This document shows positions 1 to 10,009 of a DNA stretch of 64,000 nucleotides, in pieces (position 1 is the stretch's first letter; each line of letters begins with the position of its first letter). Position numbers and translations under genes: made by a program. This DNA is from Mediterraneibacter glycyrrhizinilyticus (GTDB lineage Bacteria > Bacillota > Clostridia > Lachnospirales > Lachnospiraceae), in NCBI RefSeq assembly GCF_015560805.1, contig NZ_JADMSO010000005.1, forward strand, positions 124,001 to 188,000, written 5' to 3'. The notes under the pieces were generated by a model that saw only the letters and a program-made list of their open reading frames with translations, searched no databases and had not been told where the DNA came from.

Positions 1-459
1 TCCGGCAGCCGGAATCCGCAGCTGACGCCTGAAGTTCGGGAAGTGATCCGAAGCGGTGAAGCGTATATTCAGAAGATCCATGCATGTAATGAAGCAATCC
101 CGGGAGAAGAGATCTCCGCAAAGATCTCACGGATGGAAATGTTGGTGGATAAGATATTTGACCGGGTGGAACAGGAACCGGAGTCGGTAGAAGATCTGCA
201 CCGGCTGATGACCTATTATCTTCCGACAACGGTGAAGCTTTTGGAGGCATATGAAGATCTGGATGCACAGCCGATCCAGGGCGCGAATATTCTCTCATCC
301 AAGCAGGAAATTGAAAAGACACTGGACACTTTGAATACGGCGTTTGAAAAACTGTTGGACAGTCTGTTTGAAGAGAAAGCATGGGATGTTTCGTCGGATA
401 TTTCCGTATTGAATACAATGCTTGCACAGGAAGGTCTGACAGAAGATGATTTTAAATAA
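1..459 (+). CDS. XpaC-like protein, 5' end missing
   Basis: The reading frame is open from base 1, so the gene starts left of the window; 152 codons remain. A GTG at 43 is in frame but has no convincing ribosome site and codons before it are coding-like. The visible part is acidic and predicted all-helical with no membrane segment. It ends 30 bases before telA. The XpaC family (annotated as 5-bromo-4-chloroindolyl phosphate hydrolysis protein) is commonly paired with TelA; that pairing plus the helical C-terminal half is the basis of the call. The molecular function of the family is not established. Membrane segments expected at the N-terminus would lie outside the window. Confidence 0.75.
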   Translation, partial: SGSRNPQLTPEVREVIRSGEAYIQKIHACNEAIPGEEISAKISRMEMLVDKIFDRVEQEPESVEDLHRLMTYYLPTTVKLLEAYEDLDAQPIQGANILSSKQEIEKTLDTLNTAFEKLLDSLFEEKAWDVSSDISVLNTMLAQEGLTEDDFK

Positions 460-489
460 GAAGCAAAACCGGGAAAGGAAGAAGATACG

Positions 490-1623
490 ATGACGAACGA
501 ATTTGAAAATATGCCGACGGCACCTACATTGACACTGGATCCGTTTCAGGAAGAGAAACAAGCGGCGGTGCCGGCAGAAAAGCAGGATCCTGTGATGGAC
601 GATGCGATTCTTACGCCGGAAGAAAAGCAGACGGTGATGCAGTTTGCACAGCAGATCGATCTGACCAACTCGCAGATGATCCTGCAGTACGGCGCGGGAA
701 CTCAGAAGAAGATGGCGGACTTTTCCGAGAACGCACTGGAAAATGTACGGACAAAAGATATGGGGGAGATCGGGGAACTTCTGACGGGCGTTGTAAAAGA
801 ACTCAAAGATTTTGATGAAGAAGAGGAAAAAGGATTCCTTGGATTTTTCAAACGTTCCGGCAATAAAGTAAATGCGATGAAAGCAAAATATGCCAAAGCG
901 GAGACGAACATCAATCAGATCGTGAAAGTGTTGGATTCACATCAGGTTCAGCTTTTAAAGGATGTGGCGCTTCTCGATAAGATGTATGAACTGAATCTGA
1001 CTTATTTTAAAGAACTGACGATGTATATTCTTGCAGGAAAGCAGAAGCTCAATGAGGTGCGTACAACAAAGCTGGCAGAGATGATCCGGCGCGCGCAGAC
1101 AACGGGAGCGGCGGAGGACGCACAGGCGGCAAGAGATCTGGAATCTATGTGCAGCCGGTTTGAGAAGAAGATCCATGATCTGGAACTGACCCGGCAGATC
1201 TCGATTCAGACAGCGCCGCAGATCCGGCTTGTACAGAGTAACGATACAACGATGGTTGAGAAGATCCAGTCTACGATCGTCAACACGATCCCGCTTTGGA
1301 AAAGTCAGATGGTTCTTGCGCTCGGTGTGGAACATTCCGCACAGGCAGCGCAGGCGCAGCGGGAAGTGACGGATATGACGAATGAATTGTTGAAAAAGAA
1401 CGCAGAGAAATTAAAAATGGCAACATTGGAGACGGCGAGAGAATCTGAGCGCGGCATTGTAGATATGGAGACTCTGAAAGCGACCAATGAATCGCTGATC
1501 TCTACGCTGGATGAAGTGCTGAAGATCCAGCAGGAGGGACGCCAGAAACGAAAAGAAGCTGAGATCGAGATGCAGAAGATGGAGAACGATCTGAAACAGA
1601 AGCTTCTTCAGGTGCAGGGATAA
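490..1623 (+). CDS. telA: TelA-family toxic anion resistance protein
   Basis: A 377-residue soluble protein, strongly helical with long charged coiled-coil stretches, of the TelA family (PF05816). Family members were linked to tellurite and other toxic-anion resistance and to envelope stress; the mechanism is unresolved. The first 60 residues are low-complexity and acidic, followed by a Phe/Gly-rich short patch (GFLGFFKR near residue 118) and the conserved helical core. ATG at 490 follows a GGAAAGGAAG ribosome site. It directly follows the xpaC-like gene, and a hairpin terminator lies about 45 bases past its stop, so the two form the end of one operon. Confidence 0.88.
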   Translation: MTNEFENMPTAPTLTLDPFQEEKQAAVPAEKQDPVMDDAILTPEEKQTVMQFAQQIDLTNSQMILQYGAGTQKKMADFSENALENVRTKDMGEIGELLTGVVKELKDFDEEEEKGFLGFFKRSGNKVNAMKAKYAKAETNINQIVKVLDSHQVQLLKDVALLDKMYELNLTYFKELTMYILAGKQKLNEVRTTKLAEMIRRAQTTGAAEDAQAARDLESMCSRFEKKIHDLELTRQISIQTAPQIRLVQSNDTTMVEKIQSTIVNTIPLWKSQMVLALGVEHSAQAAQAQREVTDMTNELLKKNAEKLKMATLETARESERGIVDMETLKATNESLISTLDEVLKIQQEGRQKRKEAEIEMQKMENDLKQKLLQVQG

Positions 1624-1667
1624 AGTATTGATTGACGGCAAAATGCCGGGAATTTTAAGACAGGGAA

Positions 1668-1710
1668 AAAGGCGAGCACAACGAAAGTATTCCGTGATGT
1701 TCGCCTTTTT
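1668..1710. terminator. Bidirectional terminator between telA and yitT-like gene
   Basis: Stem AGGCGAGCA pairs with TGTTCGCCT (one G-U pair) and is flanked by A-runs on the left and T-runs on the right, so it can stop transcription from both converging genes. Confidence 0.8.
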
Positions 1711-1754
1711 CTTCATGCTGGAAGTGCAACGTGGTTTCAAGCAATCGGGGCATC

Positions 1755-2597
1755 CTACACACTGTGAAATCCTTTTCCGATGATCTCGCTTGTGTTGGAG
1801 ATCAAGATAAATGCTTCCGGTTCGTTTTCTTTGATGAAGTTGCGGAGTTTTACAGCCTGAGGACGATTCAATGCGGTAAAGACGATGTACTTGTCTTTTC
1901 CGGAAAATGCGCCTTGCGCCTGACAGACAGTGGCGCTCCGGTGCAGTTCGTGGGTCAGAAAGTCACAGATCGGTTCCGGGTGGTCACAGACAACGTTGAA
2001 ATACTTGGAAAGGTTGAAACTTTCGATGAACGTGTCGATCATAAAAGAACGGATCGCAAGTCCGAGGAATGAATACAGTCCGGTTTCGATATCGAAGACG
2101 AAACATCCGGCGATCGTGATCAAAATATCGGTGACGAGAAGCGCTTTTCCAATGTCAAAGCTGGAATATTTTTTCAGGATCATTGCGATGATATCGGTGC
2201 CGCCGCTGGAAGAGCCGATATTGAATAAAATTGCGGATCCGAGTGCCGGAAGTGCGATCGCAAAGCAAAGTTCGAGCATCGGCTGATCGGTAAGCGGATG
2301 CGACATTGGGAAAATACGTTCCAGTGCGGAGAGCGCGACTGATAAAAGGATGCTGCAGTAAGCTGTTTTCGCGGCGAATTTACTTCCGAGGATGATAAAG
2401 CCCAAGATCAGAAGCAGCATATTGGTGATAAATGTGAAATCTCCGGCGGACATGACTCCGGTCTTGGCGATCAGTACCGCAAGCCCCGTGATCCCGCCGA
2501 ATGTAAAGTTATTTGCAAATTTGAAAAAATAGACGCCTACTGCCATGATCAATGTGCTGGCAGTTAATAATAAGAAATGTTTTAGTTTGTTTTTCAT
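1755..2597 (-). CDS. YitT family membrane protein (DUF2179)
   Basis: A 280-residue protein with five to six hydrophobic segments in the first 190 residues and a soluble C-terminal DUF2179 domain (about residues 195-275). This is the YitT arrangement. Transport function has been proposed for the family but no substrate is known. The GGTDIIA stretch around residue 137 is typical of the family. I chose the ATG at 2597 (MKNK) because a GGGGGT ribosome site sits about 7 bases upstream; an ATG five codons earlier lies inside that site. The gene converges on telA and is divergent from the proS promoter. Confidence 0.87.
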   Translation of the reverse strand: MKNKLKHFLLLTASTLIMAVGVYFFKFANNFTFGGITGLAVLIAKTGVMSAGDFTFITNMLLLILGFIILGSKFAAKTAYCSILLSVALSALERIFPMSHPLTDQPMLELCFAIALPALGSAILFNIGSSSGGTDIIAMILKKYSSFDIGKALLVTDILITIAGCFVFDIETGLYSFLGLAIRSFMIDTFIESFNLSKYFNVVCDHPEPICDFLTHELHRSATVCQAQGAFSGKDKYIVFTALNRPQAVKLRNFIKENEPEAFILISNTSEIIGKGFHSV

Positions 2598-2732
2598 AAT
2601 CCATACCCCCATTTCATCAGAAGTATAACACTTTTGAAGTGATGTGAACAGACTTCATTTTATTACATTTTCATGTGTTTTCAACTACATTTCTTCGATA
2701 ATTTTCACTAAATTTTGCGGACTTAGATCATC

Positions 2733-2761
2733 TTGACATTTGTATGGAAATCGGGTAGAAT
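2733..2761 (+). promoter_or_regulatory. proS promoter
   Basis: TTGACA (2733-2738), 17-base spacer, TAGAAT (2756-2761). Transcription would start near 2768, just ahead of the T-box leader. Confidence 0.75.
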
Positions 2762-2767
2762 TGCAAG

Positions 2768-3066
2768 AGCAAAGTGTACGGGATGATTTGCGGAATGCAG
2801 TTTGTTTTCCGATAATTTTGCATCGTATAAAGAACAGAAGCGCAGAACAGAATTAGTATATGTAGGAACCGGCGCAGAGAAGAGACGGCAGGTGGGAGTC
2901 TCATGCGGGAAATATATAGAACCGGTCTGGGAGCTTCCGGGTGAAAGCACGGCGTAGAACCGGCGTTAACGGTGAAAAGAGGATCGTATCATGAGATATG
3001 GTCAATTAGGGTGGTACCGCCGGATTTTCGGTCCCTTGTCAGGGGCAGAAGAACCGGCGTTTTTCA
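2768..3066 (+). promoter_or_regulatory. T-box leader of proS (proline-specific)
   Basis: The T-box core AGGGTGGTACCGC is at 3008-3020. It overlaps the left arm of a terminator (CGCCGG 3018-3023 with CCGGCG 3054-3059, then a T-run), the usual antiterminator/terminator switch. Upstream, the stem I pattern GGTGGGAG then GAA-CCG-G...GGAGC is visible; the triplet after GAA, CCG at 2922-2924, is a proline codon and is my predicted specifier. Uncharged tRNA-Pro would stabilise the antiterminator and allow proS expression. The region 2598-3092 holds no gene. Confidence 0.92.
3018..3065 (+). terminator. Regulated terminator of the proS T-box
   Basis: Stem CGCCGG/CCGGCG followed by TTTTT, with an inner CCCTTGTCAGGGG hairpin. 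Formation is mutually exclusive with pairing of the T-box element at 3008-3020. Confidence 0.82.
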
Positions 3067-3092
3067 TTATTAAGAAGAGAAAGGAAAAGATC

Positions 3093-4535
3093 ATGGCAAA
3101 AGAAAAGAAATTAGTAGAATCTATCACAGCCAGAGATGTGGACTTTGCGCAGTGGTACACAGATGTAGTAAGAGAAGCAAAGCTTTGTGATTATTCCGGA
3201 GTAAAGGGATGTCTGAATTATCTTCCGAACGGATATGCGATCTGGGAAAATATTCAGAAAAATCTGGATGCGCGTTTTAAAGAGACCGGTGTAGAAAATG
3301 TTTATCTTCCGGTTCTGATCCCGGAAGCGCTGCTTCAGAAAGAGAAAGATCATATTGAGGGATTTGCGCCGGAAGTTGCATGGGTGACACATGGCGGAAC
3401 CGAGCAGCTTCAGGAGAGATTCTGCATCCGTCCGACATCAGAGACGTTGTTCTGCGATGTGTGGAGCAAAACTGTACAGTCTTACCGTGATCTTCCGAAA
3501 GTATGGAATCAGTGGTGTTCCGTATTGAGATGGGAGAAGACGACCCGTCCGTTCCTGCGCTCGAGAGAATTTTTGTGGCAGGAGGGACATACGATCCACG
3601 CGACTTATGAGGAGGCGGAAGAACGTACACTGCAGATGCGTGACGTATACAAAGATTTTGTAGAACAGGATCTGGCGATCCCGCTTGTGACCGGAAAGAA
3701 AACACCGAGTGAAAAATTTGCGGGAGCACAGGACACTTACACGATCGAAGCGCTGATGCACGACGGAAAGGCGCTGCAGTCCGGTACAAGCCATTTCTTC
3801 GGAAACGGATTTGCAGATGCATACGGAATCAGCTATTCTGATAAAGAAAACAAACTGCACAGCGTCTACGAGACTTCCTGGGGACTGTCCACGAGAATTA
3901 TCGGTGCCATCATTATGGTGCATGGAGACGACAGCGGTCTTGTACTTCCTCCGCATATCGCTCCGGTACAGGTTCGCGTGATCCCGGTTGCGCAGCATAA
4001 AGAGGGAGTTCTGGAAAAAGCGAATGAACTTCTCACAGCATTGAAAGAGGCTGGATACCGTGCGGCGATCGACGATTCAGAGAAGAGTCCGGGATGGAAA
4101 TTCAGTGAGCAGGAAATGCTCGGAATCCCGGCGCGTATCGAGATCGGACCGAAAGATATTGAAAACGGACAGGTTGTTGTTGTGCGCCGTGACACAAGAG
4201 AGAAGATCGTTGTGCCGATGGACGAAGTGACCACGAAACTTTCCGAGATCCTTGAGACGATCCAGAAAGACCTGTATACAAAAGCAAAAGCATTTTTGGA
4301 TTCTCATATTCATGTGGCGACTAATATGGAAGAGATGAAAGAGACGGCAGAAAAAGAGACCGGATTTATCAAAGCAATGTGGTGCGGAGACGATGCCTGC
4401 GAAGAGATGATCAAAGAACAGACAGGCGGTGTGACATCCAGATGCATCCCGGAGGAACAGGAACATCTGTCAGACGTATGTGTCTGCTGCGGAAAACCGG
4501 CGAAACATATGGTATACTGGGGAAAAGCATATTAA
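3093..4535 (+). CDS. proS: Prolyl-tRNA synthetase, eukaryote/archaeon-like type
   Basis: A 480-residue class II synthetase that charges tRNA-Pro with proline in the cytoplasm. It lacks the large editing insertion of E. coli-type ProRS and ends in a cysteine-rich zinc-binding domain (CGDDAC near 430 and CVCCGKP near 467) and a terminal tyrosine, features of the eukaryote-like form. Motif 2 ([15 protein letters not shown]) and GTSHFFG are visible. The start at 3093 (MAKEKK) has AGAGAAAGGAAA upstream; the frame stays open further upstream through the T-box, which is not coding. Expression is set by the T-box leader. A terminator follows. Confidence 0.96.
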   Translation: MAKEKKLVESITARDVDFAQWYTDVVREAKLCDYSGVKGCLNYLPNGYAIWENIQKNLDARFKETGVENVYLPVLIPEALLQKEKDHIEGFAPEVAWVTHGGTEQLQERFCIRPTSETLFCDVWSKTVQSYRDLPKVWNQWCSVLRWEKTTRPFLRSREFLWQEGHTIHATYEEAEERTLQMRDVYKDFVEQDLAIPLVTGKKTPSEKFAGAQDTYTIEALMHDGKALQSGTSHFFGNGFADAYGISYSDKENKLHSVYETSWGLSTRIIGAIIMVHGDDSGLVLPPHIAPVQVRVIPVAQHKEGVLEKANELLTALKEAGYRAAIDDSEKSPGWKFSEQEMLGIPARIEIGPKDIENGQVVVVRRDTREKIVVPMDEVTTKLSEILETIQKDLYTKAKAFLDSHIHVATNMEEMKETAEKETGFIKAMWCGDDACEEMIKEQTGGVTSRCIPEEQEHLSDVCVCCGKPAKHMVYWGKAY

Positions 4536-4546
4536 GAAATCCTAAG

Positions 4547-4582
4547 AGGAACGTTCCGGAAAAAGGAGCGTTCCTTTTCTCT
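4547..4582 (+). terminator. proS terminator
   Basis: Stem AGGAACG (4547-4553) with CGTTCCT (4569-4575) then a T-rich tail. Confidence 0.85.
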
Positions 4583-4610
4583 ATCATTTTTTAAATTTCG
4601 GAAAAAGCCC

Positions 4611-4639
4611 TTGACTTTCCAGAAAAAACGTACTAAACT
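4611..4639 (+). promoter_or_regulatory. str operon promoter
   Basis: TTGACT (4611-4616), 17-base spacer, TAAACT (4634-4639), between the proS terminator and rpsL. The 130-base leader that follows has small hairpins (TGCAT-GAAA-ATGCA; GATAAT/ATTATC). So the str genes here have their own promoter. Confidence 0.65.
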
Positions 4640-4772
4640 AAACAAGCGTGCATGAAAATGCATTGTATTTTTGTGCGCCAAACCATAGATAATGAAGATT
4701 ATCTGCAACCCTCTCCGCTCGGAAAATACTTTGAAAAAGCGGGGATATCGAATTCATAGGAGGTGAAAAAGA

Positions 4773-5192
4773 ATGCCAACATTTAACCAGTTAGTTAGAA
4801 AAGGACGTCAGACTTCTGAGAAGAAATCTACAGCACCGGCACTTCAGAAAGGATACAACTCTCTGAAAAAACGTGCGACAAACGTATCTGCACCGCAGAA
4901 AAGAGGTGTATGTACAGCTGTTAAGACTGCTACACCTAAAAAACCTAACTCAGCTCTGAGAAAGATCGCCAGAGTTCGTCTGTCTAACGGAATCGAAGTA
5001 ACAAGCTACATTCCGGGAGAAGGACACAACCTGCAGGAGCATAGCGTTGTTATGATCCGTGGAGGAAGAGTTAAGGACCTGCCGGGTACAAGATACCACA
5101 TCATCCGTGGTACTCTGGATACAGCAGGAGTTGCTAAGAGAAGACAGGCTCGTTCCAAATACGGCGCTAAGAGACCGAAAGACGCGAAGTAA
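4773..5192 (+). CDS. rpsL: 30S ribosomal protein S12
   Basis: A 139-residue S12 in the small-subunit decoding centre. The conserved [11 protein letters not shown] loop and GGRVKDLPG loop are intact, with lysines at the positions (K43 and K88 in E. coli numbering) whose change gives streptomycin resistance; this copy looks wild-type. Start ATG at 4773 follows AGGAGGTGA, a near-perfect ribosome site. First gene of the str operon rpsL-rpsG-fusA-tuf. Confidence 0.99.
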   Translation: MPTFNQLVRKGRQTSEKKSTAPALQKGYNSLKKRATNVSAPQKRGVCTAVKTATPKKPNSALRKIARVRLSNGIEVTSYIPGEGHNLQEHSVVMIRGGRVKDLPGTRYHIIRGTLDTAGVAKRRQARSKYGAKRPKDAK

Positions 5193-5872
<680 letters not shown>

Positions 5873-5881
5873 GAGGCAACC

Positions 5882-7999
5882 ATGGCTGGAAGAGAATATC
5901 CATTAGAGAGAACCAGAAACATTGGAATTATGGCCCATATCGATGCCGGTAAGACAACAACGACAGAGCGTATTCTGTACTATACCGGTGTAAACCATAA
6001 GATCGGTGATACTCATGAAGGAACTGCTACCATGGACTGGATGGCGCAGGAACAGGAAAGAGGTATCACAATTACTTCCGCTGCTACAACATGTCACTGG
6101 ACACTTCAGGAGAACTGCAAGCCGAAAGCAGGCGCGCTGGAGCATCGTATCAACATCATTGATACACCGGGACACGTTGACTTTACAGTAGAAGTAGAGC
6201 GTTCACTCCGTGTACTCGACGGTGCAGTAGGTGTATTCTGTGCCAAAGGTGGAGTTGAGCCTCAGTCAGAGAACGTATGGCGTCAGGCTGACACATACAA
6301 CGTACCGAGAATGGCATTCATCAACAAGATGGATATCATGGGTGCGGATTTCTACAACGCAGTAGAACAGATCAAAACAAGATTAGGTAAAAACGCAATC
6401 TGTCTTCAGCTTCCAATCGGAAAAGAAGACGAATTCAAAGGAATCATCGACCTGTTTGAAATGAAAGCTTACATCTACAATGATGACAAAGGTGATGACA
6501 TTTCGATCGAAGAGATTCCGGAGAGCATGAAAGATGATGCAGAGCTGTATCGTACAGAGCTGGTAGAGAAGATCTGCGAGCTGGACGACGATCTGATGAT
6601 GCAGTATCTGGAGGGAGAAGAGCCGTCTACAGAAGAACTGAAGGCAACTCTGAGAAAAGCAACTTGTGAATGTACAGCAGTTCCGGTATGCTGCGGAACA
6701 GCTTACAAGAACAAAGGTGTCCAGAAACTTCTGGATGCGATTCTTGAATTTATGCCGTCTCCGCTTGACGTACCGGCTATCCAGGGCGTTGACATGGACG
6801 GAAACGAGATCGTGAGACATTCTTCTGATGAAGAGCCGTTCTCTGCTCTTGCATTCAAGATCATGACAGACCCATTCGTAGGTAAGCTCGCTTACTTCCG
6901 TGTATATTCAGGAACAATGAACTCCGGTTCATATGTGCTGAACGCTACAAAAGGAAAGAAAGAGCGTGTAGGACGTATTCTTCAGATGCACGCAAACAAG
7001 AGACAGGAACTGGACAAAGTATATGCCGGAGATATCGCAGCAGCGATCGGATTTAAATTCACTACAACAGGTGATACGATCTGTGACGAGCAGCATCCGG
7101 TAATCCTTGAGTCCATGGAATTCCCGGAGCCGGTTATCGAGCTCGCGATCGAGCCGAAGACAAAAGCTTCTCAGGGAAAACTTGGAGAATCTCTTGCAAA
7201 ACTCGCAGAAGAAGACCCGACTTTCCGTGCACATACCAACAAAGAGACCGGTCAGACGATCATCGCTGGTATGGGAGAGCTTCATTTGGAGATCATCGTA
7301 GACAGACTTCTGCGTGAGTTCAAGGTAGAGGCAAATGTAGGTGCACCTCAGGTTGCATACAAAGAGTCCATTACAAAACCGGTTGATATTGACAGCAAAT
7401 ATGCAAAACAGTCCGGTGGACGTGGACAGTACGGACATTGTAAAGTTAAATTCGAGCCAATGGATGTCAATGGCGAGGAGACTTACAAGTTCGAGTCTAC
7501 TGTTGTCGGAGGAGCGATTCCGAAAGAATACATTCCGGCAGTAGGCGAAGGTATCGAGGAAGCTATGAAATCTGGTATTCTGGGAGGATTCCCGGTAGTC
7601 GGCGTACATGCGAATGTATACGATGGTTCTTACCATGAAGTCGATTCCAGTGAGATGGCATTCCACATTGCTGGTTCCCTTGCATTCAAGGATGCTATGA
7701 AACAGGGATCTCCGGTTCTGCTTGAGCCTATCATGAAAGTGGAAGTAACAATGCCGGAAGAGTATATGGGAGATATCATCGGTGATATCAACTCCCGTCG
7801 TGGACGTATCGAGGGTATGGATGACCTCGGCGGCGGAAAGATCGTTCGCGCGTATGTTCCGTTGTCCGAAATGTTCGGATATTCCACAGATCTTCGTTCC
7901 AGAACACAGGGACGTGGTAACTACTCTATGTTCTTCGAGAGCTACGAGCAGGTACCGAAGTCTGTTCAGGAAAAGGTATTGGCGAATAAAGGCGAATAA
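5882..7999 (+). CDS. fusA: Elongation factor G
   Basis: A 705-residue translational GTPase that drives translocation. G1 [12 protein letters not shown] (near residue 17), G3 DTPGHVD and G4 NKMD are intact, followed by domains II-V; the C-terminal [11 protein letters not shown] is typical. ATG at 5882 follows AGGAGG. Lies between rpsG and tuf. One full-length copy, no sign of the fusidic-acid resistance duplication fusB/fusC nearby. Confidence 0.98.
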   Translation: MAGREYPLERTRNIGIMAHIDAGKTTTTERILYYTGVNHKIGDTHEGTATMDWMAQEQERGITITSAATTCHWTLQENCKPKAGALEHRINIIDTPGHVDFTVEVERSLRVLDGAVGVFCAKGGVEPQSENVWRQADTYNVPRMAFINKMDIMGADFYNAVEQIKTRLGKNAICLQLPIGKEDEFKGIIDLFEMKAYIYNDDKGDDISIEEIPESMKDDAELYRTELVEKICELDDDLMMQYLEGEEPSTEELKATLRKATCECTAVPVCCGTAYKNKGVQKLLDAILEFMPSPLDVPAIQGVDMDGNEIVRHSSDEEPFSALAFKIMTDPFVGKLAYFRVYSGTMNSGSYVLNATKGKKERVGRILQMHANKRQELDKVYAGDIAAAIGFKFTTTGDTICDEQHPVILESMEFPEPVIELAIEPKTKASQGKLGESLAKLAEEDPTFRAHTNKETGQTIIAGMGELHLEIIVDRLLREFKVEANVGAPQVAYKESITKPVDIDSKYAKQSGGRGQYGHCKVKFEPMDVNGEETYKFESTVVGGAIPKEYIPAVGEGIEEAMKSGILGGFPVVGVHANVYDGSYHEVDSSEMAFHIAGSLAFKDAMKQGSPVLLEPIMKVEVTMPEEYMGDIIGDINSRRGRIEGMDDLGGGKIVRAYVPLSEMFGYSTDLRSRTQGRGNYSMFFESYEQVPKSVQEKVLANKGE

Positions 8000-8020
8000 A
8001 AACGACTAAATCTTATAAAA

Positions 8021-8092
8021 AGGCTTGAAAAACGGCTGACTTTGAAATATAATCAAAGTTAGCCGAGTAAAAGCGAACCAAATAAAAAGCCT
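8021..8092 (+). other. Nested stem-loop in the fusA-tuf spacer
   Basis: A 12-base stem CGGCTGACTTTG (8033-8044) pairs with CAAAGTTAGCCG (8054-8065), one mismatch-like G-T pair, inside an outer AGGCTT/AAGCCT stem (8021-8026, 8087-8092). There is no T-run, so it is not a terminator; it may be a processing or stability element that adjusts tuf level relative to fusA. Confidence 0.5.
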
Positions 8093-8126
8093 GAAAAGGT
8101 GATTATAATCAAGGAGGACATTCAAA

Positions 8127-9314
8127 ATGGCTAAAGCTAAATTTGAAAGAAGCAAACCACATTGTAATATTGGTACAATCGGTCACGTTGACCACGGTAA
8201 AACAACTCTGACAGCAGCTATCACAAAAGTTCTGTCTGAGAGAGTTGAAGGAAACGCAGCAGTTGATTTCGAGAACATCGACAAAGCTCCGGAAGAGAGA
8301 GAGCGTGGAATCACAATCTCTACTGCACACGTTGAGTATGAGACAGCTAAGAGACACTACGCACATGTTGACTGCCCGGGACATGCTGACTACGTTAAGA
8401 ACATGATCACCGGTGCTGCTCAGATGGATGGAGCTATCCTTGTAGTAGCTGCAACTGACGGTGTTATGGCTCAGACAAAAGAGCATATCCTTCTGTCCCG
8501 TCAGGTTAACGTTCCGTATATCGTTGTATTCCTGAACAAATGTGATATGGTTGATGACGAAGAGCTCATCGAACTTGTAGAGATGGAAGTAAACGAAGTT
8601 CTGGAAGAGTATGAATTCACAGACTGCCCGATCGTTAAGGGATCTGCTCTGAAAGCTCTTGAAGATCCGCACGGAGAGTGGGGAGACAAGATCATGGAAC
8701 TCATGGACACAGTTGATGAGTACATTCCGGATCCAGAGCGTGATACAGACAAACCGTTCCTGATGCCGGTAGAGGACGTATTCTCTATCACAGGACGTGG
8801 TACAGTTGCAACTGGTAGAGTAGAGCGTGGAACACTTCACGTATCTGACGAAGTTGAGATCATCGGTATCCACGAGGATGTTAAGAAAACTGTTGTAACA
8901 GGTATCGAGATGTTCCGTAAGCTTCTTGATGAGGCTCAGGCTGGAGATAACATCGGAGCTCTGCTTCGTGGTATCCAGAGAACTGAAATCGAAAGAGGAC
9001 AGGTTCTGATCAAACCAGGTACAGTTACATGCCACAAGAAATTCACATGCCAGGTTTACGTTCTGACAAAAGATGAAGGTGGACGTCATACTCCGTTCTT
9101 CAACAACTACCGTCCGCAGTTCTACTTCAGAACAACAGACGTAACAGGTGTTTGCGATCTTCCGGAAGGAATCGAGATGTGCATGCCTGGAGATAACGTA
9201 GAGATGACTGTTGAACTGATTCACCCAGTAGCTATGGAAGAGGGACTTCGTTTCGCTATCCGTGAAGGTGGACGTACAGTTGGATCTGGTACAGTAGCTA
9301 AGATCATTGAGTAA
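8127..9314 (+). CDS. tuf: Elongation factor Tu
   Basis: A 395-residue GTPase that delivers aminoacyl-tRNA to the ribosome. P-loop [10 protein letters not shown] at residue 18-27, DCPGHADY, and NKCD are intact; domains II and III follow. Strong AAGGAGGACA ribosome site. It is the last gene of the str operon and is followed immediately by a terminator. Codon use is highly biased, as expected of an abundant protein. Confidence 0.99.
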   Translation: MAKAKFERSKPHCNIGTIGHVDHGKTTLTAAITKVLSERVEGNAAVDFENIDKAPEERERGITISTAHVEYETAKRHYAHVDCPGHADYVKNMITGAAQMDGAILVVAATDGVMAQTKEHILLSRQVNVPYIVVFLNKCDMVDDEELIELVEMEVNEVLEEYEFTDCPIVKGSALKALEDPHGEWGDKIMELMDTVDEYIPDPERDTDKPFLMPVEDVFSITGRGTVATGRVERGTLHVSDEVEIIGIHEDVKKTVVTGIEMFRKLLDEAQAGDNIGALLRGIQRTEIERGQVLIKPGTVTCHKKFTCQVYVLTKDEGGRHTPFFNNYRPQFYFRTTDVTGVCDLPEGIEMCMPGDNVEMTVELIHPVAMEEGLRFAIREGGRTVGSGTVAKIIE

Positions 9315-9350
9315 TCAAGGATCGTAGAGACAATATCTAAGCATATAAGA

Positions 9351-9382
9351 CCTCGGAACTTTACAGTTCCGGGGTTTTTTTG
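9351..9382 (+). terminator. str operon terminator
   Basis: CCTCGGAACT pairs with AGTTCCGGGG (one wobble) followed by seven T. The loop region contains most of the -35 element of the next promoter. Confidence 0.9.
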
Positions 9383-9388
9383 TATAAT
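9360..9388 (+). promoter_or_regulatory. rpiB promoter overlapping the tuf terminator
   Basis: TTTACA (9360-9365), exactly 17 bases, TATAAT (9383-9388). The -35 box is made of the terminator's stem end and loop, and the spacer contains its descending arm and T-run. Confidence 0.65.
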
Positions 9389-9424
9389 ACAATTCGAAAG
9401 CGTAAAAATAAATATGTAAAAGAC

Positions 9425-9471
9425 AACATCCGTGTACAAAAGGCATATCATGTTTTGTACATTGACGTTGC
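9425..9471. repeat. Palindromic repeat copy E (rpiB leader)
   Basis: Arms AACATCCGTGTACAAAA and TTTTGTACATTGACGTT around an 11-base centre. The inner nine bases of each arm are perfectly complementary (9433-9441 with 9453-9461). The right arm shares TTTGTACATTGACG with the reverse complement of the sequence after the flavin reductase at 60289. Lies in the 5' untranslated leader of rpiB. Confidence 0.55.
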
Positions 9472-9490
9472 GATACGAGGAGAAACAGAA

Positions 9491-9937
9491 ATGAGAATCG
9501 GAATCGGAAATGACCATTCAGCATTGGAATTAAAAGCGGAGATCATCGAGCTGCTGGAAGCACGCGGACATGAAGTTGTAGATTACGGAACAAATTCAGC
9601 AGAGAGCTGTGACTATCCGATCTACGGAGAAAAAGTGGGACGTGCTGTTGTGAGCGGGGAAGTGGACAAAGGAATCCTGATCTGCGGAACCGGGCTCGGA
9701 ATCTCTCTTGCGGCGAACAAAGTGAAAGGAGTCCGCGCAGCCGTGTGCAGCGACCCATTTACAGCAAAAATGTCAAGAGCACATAATGACTGTAATATTC
9801 TGGCATTTGGCGCACGTGTTGTCGGTGCAGAGCTGGCGAAGATGATCGTGGAGACATGGCTCGATACTGAGTTTGAGGGCGGACGCCACCAGCGCAGAGT
9901 AGATCTGATCATGGACATCGAAAAGAAAGAAGACTAA
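9491..9937 (+). CDS. rpiB: Ribose-5-phosphate isomerase B
   Basis: A 148-residue RpiB that interconverts ribose-5-phosphate and ribulose-5-phosphate in the pentose phosphate pathway. GNDHSA near the N-terminus, catalytic Cys65 in ICGTGLGIS and the NDCNILAFGAR stretch are typical; LacA/RpiB relatives acting on allose or galactose phosphates cannot be wholly excluded. The start at 9491 is used because it begins the conserved MRIGIGNDH; AGGAG lies nine bases upstream. Single gene with its own promoter and a shared terminator downstream. Confidence 0.94.
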   Translation: MRIGIGNDHSALELKAEIIELLEARGHEVVDYGTNSAESCDYPIYGEKVGRAVVSGEVDKGILICGTGLGISLAANKVKGVRAAVCSDPFTAKMSRAHNDCNILAFGARVVGAELAKMIVETWLDTEFEGGRHQRRVDLIMDIEKKED

Positions 9938-9951
9938 AAAAGAGGATAAAG

Positions 9952-10008
9952 AACCCACACCGTTTTCCGCAATCAGAATCAAATGAGGAAAAACGGTGTG
10001 GGTTTTGA
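9952..10008. terminator. Bidirectional terminator, rpiB and HAD gene
   Basis: ACCCACACCGTTTTCC pairs with GGAAAAACGGTGTGGGT; T-runs or A-runs on both sides. Serves the converging genes. Confidence 0.88.
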
Positions 10009-10009
10009 A

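Noticed and set aside
2991-3092. N-terminal extension of ProRS
   Set aside because: It would translate the T-box core and terminator; MAKEKK at 3093 has its own ribosome site.
8109-9224. Long open frame (371 codons) antisense to tuf
   Set aside because: It mirrors the strongly codon-biased tuf gene, is rich in Cys and Ser as antisense frames often are, and has no ribosome site.
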